Under the pieces are notes generated by a model, which had not been told where the DNA came from, searched no databases, and saw only the letters and a program-made list of their open reading frames with translations. From Anthopleura xanthogrammica (Eukaryota; Cnidaria; Anthozoa; Actiniaria; Actiniidae): 64,000 nucleotides of DNA. The stretch is taken from contig OZ025214.1 of assembly GCA_964019055.1 (NCBI GenBank), forward strand, positions 10,987,101-11,051,100, in the 5' to 3' direction. Below are positions 1-11,790 of this stretch, piece after piece; position 1 is the first letter of the stretch, and each line of letters opens with the position of its first letter. Both the position numbers and the translations under genes were made by a program.

Positions 1-964
1 TGAGGGTTAGTACAGTCTAGATATATTTTTTTTCAGTTCCATACCAATCTGAGTGTCAGATCTTTTTTTACTTAAAATTAAAACTCAAGGGAGTAGTTCC
101 TGAACATTCTATCGATGAATAGTAGGTCGCCGGAGAAGAACCAATCACCTAGCGAGTTTTTTCTAATAGCCTGAAAATATGGGTGTAGTGTAGTTCGTTT
201 TCATTTTCATATCCCTGAACTCAGGTCAAATACCAGATACATTAATCGTAAACGCAAGTCAAACTCATGGCGGAATTATATTTCAATCAACAAGAAAAGT
301 CTACATTGTATACTCGGGAAATGCTCGAAAAATGAAAACCTAAAACAGTGACCCATAATTCCTTTTGGGGAAGGCGATCAACTCAGCTGGTTTAGACCAC
401 AATGACTCAAGTCTCTTCGTTTCAGTACTTGTTATACATTCACGATAGCTCATGTGATCGATACAGCACGATACACTGCATTATTCACAGCAAGAATACA
501 TAGCACGATTCGCTGTAGAAAAATCATAGATATATCCCGTTTACAAGTCTTCCAAGGTATAAACGACAATAAAAACTTACATATTGTGATGTATCCAGGG
601 TTATTTCATATTTCTTTTATCTTCGGTCAACAACAGCTCATCGTTATTTTCTTGTCTCCCCTTGGCGTTGTTCCTGGTCTCCCTCTCTCCACAGGGAACC
701 CAAACTATCTACTGATTCTTATTTCTACAAACTATTCATATGCAACAACAATGGGATGAGGATGGTAATGAAAGCTATGAATCAACCTATATATTGCTAA
801 AAAAAAAAAATTATAAGAATTGATGTTGGAGGATATTTGCTTTGCCTTGAAAACAATTTGTAGGGATTTCAGTGAAATATTGCCGAGCGTAGAAAGAAAC
901 AACAGCTGTCTAAGTGTTTCTTTTAATTAGTTTCTTCAACTGAACGAAGGGATAAAAACAAGGC
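1..964. other. No gene recognised
   Basis: AT-rich sequence with short chance open frames only. I see no splice-framed exon, transposon end or RNA gene. An open frame at 454-759 has no recognisable motif and no gene context. Confidence 0.5.
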
Positions 965-999
965 TTAAGAGGCAGTCCGTGTAAGGATCGAGCAAAGTT
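965..999 (+). repeat. Isolated Kolobok-type terminus next to the main element
   Basis: TTAA at 965-968 is followed by GAGGCAGTCCGTGTAAGGAT and then 11 further bases that match the end of the main element at 1176. The match stops at 999, where the sequence jumps to an inverted copy of the main element's right flank. It looks like the original left end of the transposon, cut off from its body. Confidence 0.75.
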
Positions 1000-1171
1000 C
1001 AGAATTCAAAACCATGACCATAAAATTGAGAGGCAAGTGCGGCACTGCTACCACACCACTTTCACTAATATGAATGACTATAAGAAATATATTCTCTTTG
1101 TTATAATATCATTTACATTATCTGTGGAATAAGAGGACAATTAAGTAGAGATGTTTTTTTAAATGATACTG
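1000..1171 (-). repeat. Inverted copy of the right flank (includes part of a SINE)
   Basis: These 172 bases are the reverse complement of 10347-10518, the host DNA just outside the right end of the Kolobok element. Coordinates sum to 11518, the same sum as for the element's inverted arms, so this is one continuous inverted repeat crossing the transposon border. The part near 1000-1065 is the head of the SINE seen at 10455. Confidence 0.85.
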
Positions 1172-2575
1172 TTAAGAGGCAGTCCGTGTAAGGATCGAGC
1201 AAAGTTGGAAATGGCTCAAAAATCGCCTATCCTCAAACTTTGCCTGAAGAAAGCCTATTATTTGCCCAGTACAATGGTGAAATTGGTTTTCCAAAAAAAT
1301 CATTTTTCGATTTTTTAGAAGCGAATAACAAATTTCGCTATTTGAGGGGACGCGAGAGCGTGAAACTAGTGATTTTCAAAATTCGCTCATAGAAAAAGCA
1401 AAAGATCATTTGTAACCAAGGTTTGTACAAATACTTTTGTACCTTAGAACTGTTAGCTGAACTTTATTTTTTTTTATTTTAACTAAATTTATTGGGAGAT
1501 AATCGTCCTTGAATACGGCATACTTTCGCCTCTCTTTTGGGAGTGTAAAATAGGCAAAGTTCAAACTGGTCAAAACCAAGGTAGTAGCCTGAAAAAAATA
1601 AAACCACTCATTTCCCCAGAAAGACCATTTATTCTACTAGCTTTCTCCGATTAAAAGTCCGCGGGCACTTGCTTTGTGTTGCGAGGGAACTTCTTTCTTA
1701 CTAACCAACTTTCACGTTTTGACGGGTCGATCGTGCTCTAAATACATCCACGTAAGAAATAGTAAAAAAAATGTATAATTCAAAGAGACCATTGAAATGT
1801 CCCTAAAATTATCGTTGGAACTTGTGTGAATATAAATTGGTACATTTTTCTTTTGTCAGATTTAATTTTAGTAAAGTTAATAGTTTTTTTTAGTAGCTTT
1901 TCAGAGCCTAGCATCTTACGAGCTAAATTATGCAAATTACCTGTTTTGTTTACTTGCTCATTTCTTTACGGCTTCAAGAGCCGATCACAGATAAAATAGT
2001 ATAAAGGCTGTTCTCACAAAACCCACATCGTAATCAAGGTAGTTTTTTAAAGCTAAAGGGGCTAAAGCTCTGAATTTTAAAATTCTGAAAACCGAATTCA
2101 GGTTTCAGCGCTTGATACGCGATCAAAATATCACTACTGAAGAATGAAACGGTGAACTTGCATTGAAACCTTTAGTCTAGTGAAAGTCACAACTACCAGA
2201 ATTATTCATTTAAAATTCAAGATTTCCTTAGGTTTTGCATTTAGTAAACCCTATCTTATGTAATTCCTTAAACTGCTAGGGTGTTTTGTTAAGTTTTCGC
2301 TCTTCTTTCTCTTCTTCTCGATCTCCTTTGACTTCGACAGCGACTAATTAATATGATGTACAACAAGTAAACTTTTCGCTGGCAGCGGCCTGCAAAAACG
2401 GCTTTACCTCAGCTGGAAGAAGAATAAGAAAAAAAATCCGACATCATATTAAAGATAGAGCAATTTGTCCACTCTGTCGTGAAATATAACCTTTCCTTCG
2501 TGGACTTGTTTCAAACTGCTCATTAACATATCCCAACGTCCACCCCCAGGGGATGGGTTTGATACTTTGACGAAA

Positions 2576-3305
2576 ATGGCGAAGTGCGGGATAGGAGTTT
2601 TACTTTCTACCGAATGCGGCTCAAGCGTTCACAATGAAAAAGAAACCGTCGATATGCTAACCATAAGTCAATGCCAACGTAATATATCCGGCCATCTGAA
2701 AATGGTGAAACTAAAAGACAAAGACATTGGGTCAGAAGGAGATCTCATTTGTTACAGAGCAGGTAAATATAAATTCGCCATTCAATGAATATGTAGTGCA
2801 TTGAATGAATCTTAACCAGTGATTATGCATTACAAACAGGGATCTTCGATGCATTGGCTAATCAAAACATGATTGTATGCCCCAAACATCGCGATTCTCT
2901 TGGAATTTACTGGCGAGGTCGTCTTGTTAACTGCCAGATTCCACAGTCTTCAGCTGCGCACTCTATAAAGGGAGCTGCTAAGGGAGACAGAAGTGTAAAC
3001 AAGGCTGCTTCTTTATTTATTTGGAACGAAACTTCAGTCCTAGTTCCAGTTGGATCAGGTACCTAATGCATATATAAATTTTATATTTCATCAATTGGCA
3101 TCTTTATAACCTTTTATTTCAGTAGAGAAAACATAAATATGAAAATAATGAAAAACGTTGTGTCGTACATATCATACAAACATATAAAATTTATCCCTCA
3201 TTACAGTTCATGATGATTATAATAAAGCTTTTTGTTTATTATTCAGCAATTTGTAGACGATGTCGAGAGAAATTTGCGGCACAAATAAAGGTGTTACAGG
3301 AACAG
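2576..3305 (+). pseudogene. Mirror copy of transposase exons 1-3 in the left arm
   Basis: The left arm repeats the first three transposase exons on the plus strand (2576-2762, 2840-3058, 3247-3305) with the same splice sites and the same encoded peptides as on the right. There is no exon 4 downstream on this strand; beyond 3305 the sequence runs antisense into the 3' end of the transposase gene. It is a duplicated 5' end with its presumed promoter, not a complete gene. Confidence 0.75.
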
Positions 3306-3992
3306 GTTAGTATGCGATATTTAAACGTAAACAAACTAAAAATTTCCAGAGGTAGTTACAGAAAAAAAAAAGTTATTAGAGCAAATAATTCATCATTGCA
3401 GCCCCGCATTCCTCCAAATCCCCGTCTTTCTTTTTCCGCAGACGTCTAACTTGTTTAAGTATCACCTTTAAAAAAATTACGAAAGTTAATGGTTAGTTTG
3501 CTTTTCCTGCTCAAGGTTACAGATTGTGGGCCAACGTTGTTTTAGAATTATTTGTTCTAGCTAAGGGAAGTACGTTTTCGTATTGGGTTGGGGAGGGGGG
3601 GGGGGGGGAAGGGGGGAGGGCTAGTGATTCACAGAAAACTTTTTAAAAAATGGTTGCCCTCCCCCTTAGATTCAGTAAGACCCTCTTTTTAAGTTGAGCC
3701 TCACTGGCCTCGACAAAAGTTAAAATTTGTACTGATGACCCTGCCCTCTGCAGCTTGTGGACGCGTACGTGGAATGAAATGAGTAATATAAAAGAAATGC
3801 TTGGAAAATTATTGTTGGGTTTCTAATTAGCATTACAATTTACCATGACATTTCTATTCATCCGGTTTTACACTGACATCTCTCAAGAAAGTTGACGATG
3901 GAAGTGACTACGTCTATTTTTTTCTTTCCTTTTACTTTTACGTCAAAGTGATTTGCCATGGCCCTGAGCTGCGTCATCTTCAATTCATGGAA

Positions 3993-6900
3993 TTATTTTT
4001 CTTTCATTGCGCACAGATTCTGCCTTGAGAAAATAACTGGATGTTTTAGGGGCCTTCGGTTCAATGCCTGGAGTACATCGCTGCACAGTTTTTCTCGGTC
4101 ATTTTGGTTGGTCTCAGCTTCAAGGTCAGGTTCGGATATTTTCTTTCTTTTAGCAGCCATGCGAGAAAAAAACAAGGTAATTTGTTGTGGGCGAAGAAAC
4201 TCGTCGAAGCCAAATATTCGCTTGCCATTTTCATCTCTTATGAACCTCATCTCTTTCGATACATCCTCTCCAGAAGATTTTATTCCTGTTTTTTCTCCAT
4301 CGATGAACTTTTTTTCCATATATTTCTTTTGCTTGTCGCTGAATCTTTTGTACTTCTTTTCGCTTTCGCGAAGAGCCCATCCTTTTGAAGGTTTCTGAGG
4401 TTTTTTTCCTTTCTGCTTGGCTGTCTGCGTTGGTTTTGTTGAAACACTGATAATTGTTTGGGAGCCTGCTTCCAGACGTTCAGCATAGCTTATCTTTGCC
4501 ATGTCCAACAAAGTCATTCTTTCAAGCTTCAACTTATGCTTTCCATACATTATATGTTGCTCTAATCTGCCGTGCGTCAGATATTTCTTAATGCAGCCAT
4601 CCTCTGGACAAACAAATAAGGGGGGCTTTTGAGGTGAATCTGTTACCTCATTTTCTTCGTCGCTTGTTACGTTATCTTCACTTTCACTGGATTTGTCCTC
4701 AGCAGGAGCAGAGAGAGACTTTGGGAGGGGGCGTTTCCTATGTCGTACTGGGATAAAATCTCCTTCGGTAACTTCACACGATATCCATTTCATTGCATTG
4801 TCAATATTGTCTGTGAACGGAAATCATACTGATATAGATTATTATGATGAGCAAAAAACATACAAAAACCGTCTCATCTCCCTTAAAATTACTAGTTTGT
4901 TTGCAGGGTTGTAGCAAGCCTTGAAAAACTGGGAGAGGGGGGGGGGGGGGCACAAAGTCACTTCGCTACACGTAATCACGAAAAATATACCAAATTAAAT
5001 CCATAGTTGCTTTACTTTTCTTGGGAGAACTGGGGGGGGGGGGGGGGGGCTCAAGTTCTCCCAGCCCCTCCCCTTGCTACGGCCCTGGTTTGCTAGTAAA
5101 ATACAGCTTACTCTTAAACTTTGACCATGGCGAAAACTTTCCTTGTATGCCTTGAATGCCCTCACACCGTCCTTTGTAAATTTGAAGTTGTAATATGCAC
5201 TTATACCATCCCATTTGGCTTTTATTGTATCTGCTCTTGTAGCTCCCGGTACACATGCAACGCGGACACCGGGTATCCCACCATTTGACTGAATGGCAGT
5301 CTTCATTTCTTCAGGTGTAGTAACGGAGTTACCCTGGTTGATATAAGCCTTGATGTGACATTTTATCTGAGCAGCCTTCCTGTCACACGGGCCCTTGCCC
5401 CCCTGAGGATCGCAGAAATCTAGCTGGCACCAATTTAATCCAGATTTTTCACGAAGAACCTTACATGCCAAGATTGTGGTGGCTGAATGGTAGCATCCGG
5501 CGTTGTCCTGCCGGTAATACACATTTTGTATTTCTGGATGCTCTTTCTTTAATGTCTGCATAATATGTTCCATGATGGGAACAACTGTCTCGCTTTCCTG
5601 TAATCCAGACTTTACTATGTGCACAAAGGTCTGGGCCTGAAGCTTGCCATTAACCTTTGTCTGGCAAACGGTTACATGCCAAGATATTCCTCTTTTGCCA
5701 AAGAACTCCTTTTGCGTTTCTCTGTACTGTGTAGGAATAAACTTCATAGCATAGTCCTGAACTATCAGTACTGAGTTATTCTCGAGGGTCTCCAATATGT
5801 CTGTCCTGGCAATATCTTGGTGGACCATTCGCAGCTGATGTGATTTCCAGGAAGAGATGGCGTCACGTGCAGTGTATGCAGTAAACAATGCGTCATCTCG
5901 AACATCTGGGGGCAGGTTCGTTGAATTTATTTGCGTAACAACCATGTCTAATAACTGTGAAGAAGAAAAGTGTTTTAATTCAAAAGGAGGACACAGGAAT
6001 TAATATGTTGTTAAGGAAATCCAGATGATGAAGAGCCCAGATAGTTCGTTTTAGATAAATAGAAGTAATCAGGGGCGTAGCCAGCCTTTTGCCTTAGGGG
6101 GCCCTCAAAACCCGTTTTTGGAACGTCAATGGAAAACAACAAGAAAACAAAACAAAATTGAATATGTAAAAATGGAAAAAAATCAAGATCAAAGTACAGG
6201 TGTTGTAAGAATACTGTGTTTTCTCATTTTTGTATTTTATTATTCGGAGAATTTTTCACTGTGTATAGATGCTCGTGACAAGTTTTACAACTTATAATTA
6301 TGCTGTTTATTTGATACTTGTTTCAAGATTTCGCATCGATCACAGGATTGGTTGTGTGAGTGCGCACATTGACGTTGGAATGCTTTTTCCTTAGGGTCAC
6401 TAAGAGCAAATACTCTACAGTGGTCGCCAACCTCACTAATCAATGATGAATGAACCTTATTTAACAAAAAAAAGGGTTTGAGTTTGATTAATCATTGAAA
6501 AATTACGCATTACAATATTCCTTATTTTGTGTATTTTCACTGACTATTATTACCTTGTAATCTCCCTTGAGATATTGTTTGAGGAGTTTGAGTTGTTCTT
6601 TGATTTCCCGGATAGTTGACTCAGACGCACCATACATCAACAAGGTGTCCATCAAAGTGCTAAGGTCATCAAAAGCCCGGCCACCTTCGGCCGCATAGTT
6701 GTCTAACCCCTGAAGACTTTTCCTCACCGTTGCAACACAAGACTCTGAAAGTATCTCAAAGAGGGTGGACCTTGAAAGGGGTTCATAAGAGTTCTCCTTG
6801 CAGTATTCATTGTATTGTGCAATAAGTCTGGATGGCATTAATGTTCGTATTACATGAGGAATTTCTATTTCAACATTGTTCGATAACTTGAGAGTCTTTC

Positions 6901-8942
6901 TACCAAATGGTAAGTCCTGAACTATATTGGAGGCGGTGATGAAATCAACAAAGTGTTCTACTTTGGTAATATCAACTTTTGTTCTCAGTTGTTTTGGTTG
7001 ATTCACTGGGAGACCTGCACCCACCTCTAGGCTGTATCTTCTAGCTGCTGTAAACTGATACCGGGTTAGATCTGGGATGTATCTTAAAAGCTCTACGTAA
7101 CTGATTTTGTTTGCTACAAGACTAAGTAACTGGCGTCTTGTATCAGACTTGGATGCTTGTTTGTATGATTCAGATAATGCCAATAAAAAGTCGTCACCAA
7201 GTTTGGAATCATCGAGTTGTTTGACGACATCATCACTACTTTTAATCGCATTCCATAAGGGTGCAGCATATTCTAGAGCCATGGTGCGGAGAATTTCTGC
7301 GATGATGTTACTGGTCTTCTTTGTATAATACGATTGTGTCTTCTTAGTTATAGTATCCCAGGGACGAGTAAGAACACTACTTAGTGGATCAAGGTTTGAA
7401 TGCTGGAGAAAGGTGTCTAGTGATGATAGCTTTTCATTTTTCTCGTCAATTTCATCAGACTTGCCACTGCTTTCTTCCGTAGAAAATGTCTCCGGTGAGG
7501 ATGGCTGGTAAACTGATAGATTATTGGGACCCCCTTCTATTTCAAGGTTTTCTATCTCTTGAACTAGGCAATCTATGTCCTCATGGTTTTCTATCTCTTG
7601 ATCTAGGCAATCCCTGTCCTCATCACAATCGAGACAATAAGATCTAGACTTATCCAATGGTATTTCCTGTACAGAACATCAATTTAATATATAGTATAAG
7701 AAGAAAATTCAAGTACTTTTGACACGGTTAATCTTCACGGGGCTTCAAAGGGGAGGGTCATCAGTACAAATTTGAACTTTTGTCGAGGGTCAAACCATTT
7801 TATTTTGACGAAAGTTAGGGGACGCTCGACTTAATAAGAGGGTCTTACTGAATCTAAGGGGGAGGGCAACCATTTTTTAAATAGTTTTCTGTGAATCAAT
7901 AGCCCTCCCCCCCCCCCCCCCCCTCCCAAACCCAATACGAAAACGTACTTCCCTTAGCTAGAACAAATAATTCTAAAACAACGTTGGCCCACAATCTGTA
8001 ACCTTGAGCAGGAAAAGCAAACTAACCATTAACTTTCGTAATTTTTTTAAAGGTGATACTTAAACAAGTTAGACGTCTGCGGAAAAAGAAAGACGGGGAT
8101 TTGGAGGAATGCGGGGCTGCAATGATGAATTATTTGCTCTAATAACTTTTTTTTTTCTGTAACTACCTCTGGAAATTTTTAGTTTGTTTACGTTTAAATA
8201 TCGCATACTAACCTGTTCCTGTAACACCTTTATTTGTGCCGCAAATTTCTCTCGACATCGTCTACAAATTGCTGAATAATAAACAAAAAGCTTTATTATA
8301 ATCATCATGAACTGTAATGAGGGATAAATTTTATATGTTTGTATGATATGTACGACACAACGTTTTTCATTATTTTCATATTTATGTTTTCTCTACTGAA
8401 ATAAAAGGTTATAAAGATGCCAATTGATGAAATATAAAATTTATATATGCATTAGGTACCTGATCCAACTGGAACTAGGACTGAAGTTTCGTTCCAAATA
8501 AATAAAGAAGCAGCCTTGTTTACACTTCTGTCTCCCTTAGCAGCTCCCTTTATAGAGTGCGCAGCTGAAGACTGTGGAATCTGGCAGTTAACAAGACGAC
8601 CTCGCCAGTAAATTCCAAGAGAATCGCGATGTTTGGGGCATACAATCATGTTTTGATTAGCCAATGCATCGAAGATCCCTGTTTGTAATGCATAATCACT
8701 GGTTAAGATTCATTCAATGCACTACATATTCATTGAATGGCGAATTTATATTTACCTGCTCTGTAACAAATGAGATCTCCTTCTGACCCAATGTCTTTGT
8801 CTTTTAGTTTCACCATTTTCAGATGGCCGGATATATTACGTTGGCATTGACTTATGGTTAGCATATCGACGGTTTCTTTTTCATTGTGAACGCTTGAGCC
8901 GCATTCGGTAGAAAGTAAAACTCCTATCCCGCACTTCGCCAT
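3993..8942 (-). CDS. Kolobok-type transposase, seven exons, apparently intact
   Basis: I read exons 8942-8756, 8678-8460, 8271-8213, 7666-6554, 6455-6318, 5954-5126 and 4810-3993. All internal boundaries have GT and AG; joined they total 3363 bases in one open frame, about 1120 residues. The start is the first ATG in exon 1. Residues 1-155 are cysteine and histidine rich, ending with a C-x2-C in exon 3, and look zinc-binding. Exon 4 opens with another cysteine cluster and is then mostly helical and charged. Exon 5 has a further Cys/His group. Exon 6 carries the likely catalytic core: D near 639 in a VQDYAMK context, D near 722 in QDNAGCYHS, and DPQGGKGPCD near 754-763. The last exon has a C2H2 finger (C916, C921, H934, H940), then a homeodomain-like block near 1005-1072 ending in FFSRMAAKRK. 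The exon 6 donor (CATG/GTCAAA) is weak but is the one that keeps frame and matches the related intronless copy at 63.6 kb. It would act in the nucleus, cutting and joining DNA at TTAA. Confidence 0.75.
4905..5087. mobile_element. Small MITE inside transposase intron 6
   Basis: Ends AGGGTTGTAGCAAG and CTTGCTACGGCCCT are imperfect inverted repeats, and GTTTGC occurs on both sides (4899-4904 and 5088-5093), suggesting a six-base target duplication. Two long poly-G tracts lie inside. It occupies more than half of the 315-base intron 4811-5125. Confidence 0.55.
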
Positions 8943-10454
8943 TTTCGTCAAAGTATCAAACCCATCCCCTGGGGGTGGACGTTGGGATATGTTAATGAGC
9001 AGTTTGAAACAAGTCCACGAAGGAAAGGTTATATTTCACGACAGAGTGGACAAATTGCTCTATCTTTAATATGATGTCGGTTTTTTATTCTTATTCTTCT
9101 TCCAGCTGAGGTAAAGCCGTTTTTGCAGGCCGCTGCCAGCGAAAAGTTTACTTGTTGTACATCATATTAATTAGTCGCTGTCGAAGTCAAAGGAGATCGA
9201 GAAGAAGAGAAAGAAGAGCGAAAACTTAACAAAACACCCTAGCAGTTTAAGGAATTACATAAGATAGGGTTTACTAAATGCAAAACCTAAGGAAATCTTG
9301 AATTTTAAATGAATAATTCTGGTAGTTGTGACTTTCACTAGACTAAAGGTTTCAATGCAAGTTCACCGTTTCATTCTTCAGTAGTGATATTTTGATCGCG
9401 TATCAAGCGCTGAAACCTGAATTCGGTTTTCAGAATTTTAAAATTCAGAGCTTTAGCCCCTTTAGCTTTAAAAAACTACCTTGATTACGATGTGGGTTTT
9501 GTGAGAACAGCCTTTATACTATTTTATCTGTGATCGGCTCTTGAAGCCGTAAAGAAATGAGCAAGTAAACAAAACAGGTAATTTGCATAATTTAGCTCGT
9601 AAGATGCTAGGCTCTGAAAAGCTACTAAAAAAAACTATTAACTTTACTAAAATTAAATCTGACAAAAGAAAAATGTACCAATTTATATTCACACAAGTTC
9701 CAACGATAATTTTAGGGACATTTCAATGGTCTCTTTGAATTATACATTTTTTTTACTATTTCTTACGTGGATGTATTTAGAGCACGATCGACCCGTCAAA
9801 ACGTGAAAGTTGGTTAGTAAGAAAGAAGTTCCCTCGCAACACAAAGCAAGTGCCCGCGGACTTTTAATCGGAGAAAGCTAGTAGAATAAATGGTCTTTCT
9901 GGGGAAATGAGTGGTTTTATTTTTTTCAGGCTACTACCTTGGTTTTGACCAGTTTGAACTTTGCCTATTTTACACTCCCAAAAGAGAGGCGAAAGTATGC
10001 CGTATTCAAGGACGATTATCTCCCAATAAATTTAGTTAAAATAAAAAAAAATAAAGTTCAGCTAACAGTTCTAAGGTACAAAAGTATTTGTACAAACCTT
10101 GGTTACAAATGATCTTTTGCTTTTTCTATGAGCGAATTTTGAAAATCACTAGTTTCACGCTCTCGCGTCCCCTCAAATAGCGAAATTTGTTATTCGCTTC
10201 TAAAAAATCGAAAAATGATTTTTTTGGAAAACCAATTTCACCATTGTACTGGGCAAATAATAGGCTTTCTTCAGGCAAAGTTTGAGGATAGGCGATTTTT
10301 GAGCCATTTCCAACTTTGCTCGATCCTTACACGGACTGCCTCTTAACAGTATCATTTAAAAAAACATCTCTACTTAATTGTCCTCTTATTCCACAGATAA
10401 TGTAAATGATATTATAACAAAGAGAATATATTTCTTATAGTCATTCATATTAGT

Positions 10455-10745
10455 GAAAGTGGTGTGGTAGCAGTGCCGCACTTGCCTCTCAATTTTATGG
10501 TCATGGTTTTGAATTCTGGACTCATGCATCACATGTCGAAGGTGTCTTCTTTGGTTCGATATTTTTGCTCCGATTTCTCCGGTTTCCCTCCCTCTACAAA
10601 ACCCAACTCGATATACTCGAATACCAATGAGTTAGCCAATTAAATCAGCCCAGAGGTTGGTTCATTGTTGCTTGATGTGTGAGTTAGCCTTGCCCTGACT
10701 TAGATAAGCCCATATCAGGTTGTATGAAACAGGGTTCGATAAATA
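10455..10745 (+). repeat. tRNA-like SINE
   Basis: The head has a box-A-like GTGGTAGCAGTGCCGCACTTG and a degenerate box-B-like run near 10501. The body matches the reversed copies at 28190-28500 and 30795-31135, and the tail carries the GTGAGTTAGCC / TGACTTAGAT units that are tandemly repeated elsewhere in the window. The overall likeness to a tRNA gene is partial, so this is a retroposon rather than a tRNA gene. Confidence 0.6.
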
Positions 10746-11069
10746 TGAAGGTTTTAAGAGAAGATGGAAGCAAAATTCGAACAAAATCAAAATTTTCCGG
10801 CAACAGCCGAAAGGTTAATTTCGCTCATATTTTGGTATTATGCAGGCCTATATGCGAAATATATCATGGAATATTTCATTTGTTGAAATATCGCTTAATT
10901 TCCGACAATAACGAGAAAAACGAATTTGTCCATAATTGACCATTATACTCCAACTTCGGGGGAATCGTTTGCCTTTGCAAAAGTATGTACATGCTTAATT
11001 CTTCAAAAACTGTTATATATGGTGCTTGAACTTTAAATCCCGAAATTTTATGGTTCTAAAAAACATTCG

Positions 11070-11790
11070 CAACATACCGTCAAAACTTACTTCACTTACT
11101 ATTGACGACAATCTTTCTTGGTCCCATCACATTGACGAAATTTCAAAAAAAATTGTTTCTGGCATAGGCGTCCTAAGAAGAATACGACACCTTATCCCCA
11201 TAGAGACTGCAGTTTTAATTTACAAAGTCTTAATCCTCCCACACTTTGACTATTGTTGCCAAGTGTGGGATGGATTAAGCTATTATTTATCACAAAAACT
11301 GCAAAAATTACAGAACCGTGCTGCTAGGGTGGTTACAAAAAGTAACTATGAAACTGACTCTACCTCTCTTCTTGAGTCCCTTCACTGGGACAATCTTCAT
11401 ATTCGCCGGAAAAAGCTCAAAGCAATCATGATGTTCAAATCTTTGCATAAGCTTTCCCCGGCATACCTAAATGATTTGTTCCATCCCCGTAGCCCCAAGA
11501 ATGACTTACGAAACAATGATGGCAAATTAAATTTACCTAAACCACGTACTAATTACCTGAAAAGGTCTTTTAGTTACAGTGGTGCCAAAATATGGAACGG
11601 TTTACCCGAAAATATTAGAAACTATGGTTCCTTAGCAAGTTTTAAATCTAAATTGAACCAGGCCTCTCTTAATTTATGAGATTCCCACACGACAATCATG
11701 TAAAACAGTAGCTATTTTATTTTTAATTTTGTAAATATTGACTGATGATTTTCCGTGTTTAAATAAAGTTATACATCAAAACAATGTAAC
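11070..11790 (+). mobile_element. 5'-truncated LINE, C-terminal end of reverse transcriptase ORF
   Basis: A frame ending at 11679 encodes the typical C-terminal tail of a CR1/Jockey-like ORF2: IDDNLSWSHHIDEISKK, then DYCCQVWD, KLQKLQNRAARVV, KPRTNYLKRSFSYSGAKIWN. The catalytic part is missing because the element is 5'-truncated. A short 3' tail with AATAAAG follows near 11763. The frame is open but cannot encode an active enzyme. The exact 5' border is uncertain. Confidence 0.8.

Larger units (their letters stand above)
1176..10342 (-). mobile_element. Kolobok-type DNA transposon with very long inverted arms
   Basis: TTAA at 1172-1175 and 10343-10346 flanks termini that begin GAGGCAGTCCGTGTAAGGAT and are perfect inverted copies. 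TTAA target duplication is the hallmark of Kolobok and piggyBac; the encoded protein, with zinc-binding motifs and an acidic-residue core, does not look like piggyBac, so I favour Kolobok. The inverted arms cover about 1176-3690 and 7828-10342 with almost no indels until a poly-G tract near 3600 and 7910. The single-copy centre and the right arm together carry one seven-exon transposase gene on the minus strand. The superfamily name is an inference from the TTAA site and family knowledge, not from a search. Confidence 0.8.

Noticed and set aside
3958..4398. Plus-strand frames opposite the last transposase exon
   Set aside because: Shadows of the minus-strand coding exon, with no recognisable motif.
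1176..10342. piggyBac assignment based on the TTAA site
   Set aside because: The encoded protein has an N-terminal cysteine-rich region, a QDNAGCYHS core motif and a C-terminal finger plus homeodomain-like block, which do not resemble piggyBac transposases; Kolobok fits better, though without a search.
10455..10530. Possible tRNA gene
   Set aside because: Box-A-like and box-B-like motifs are present, but the cloverleaf pairing is poor and the sequence continues into a SINE body and tail shared with other copies.
11026..11679. Possible host protein-coding gene of 217 residues
   Set aside because: The sequence is the C-terminal tail of a LINE reverse transcriptase ORF, 5'-truncated, and a second such copy lies at 15.9 kb.
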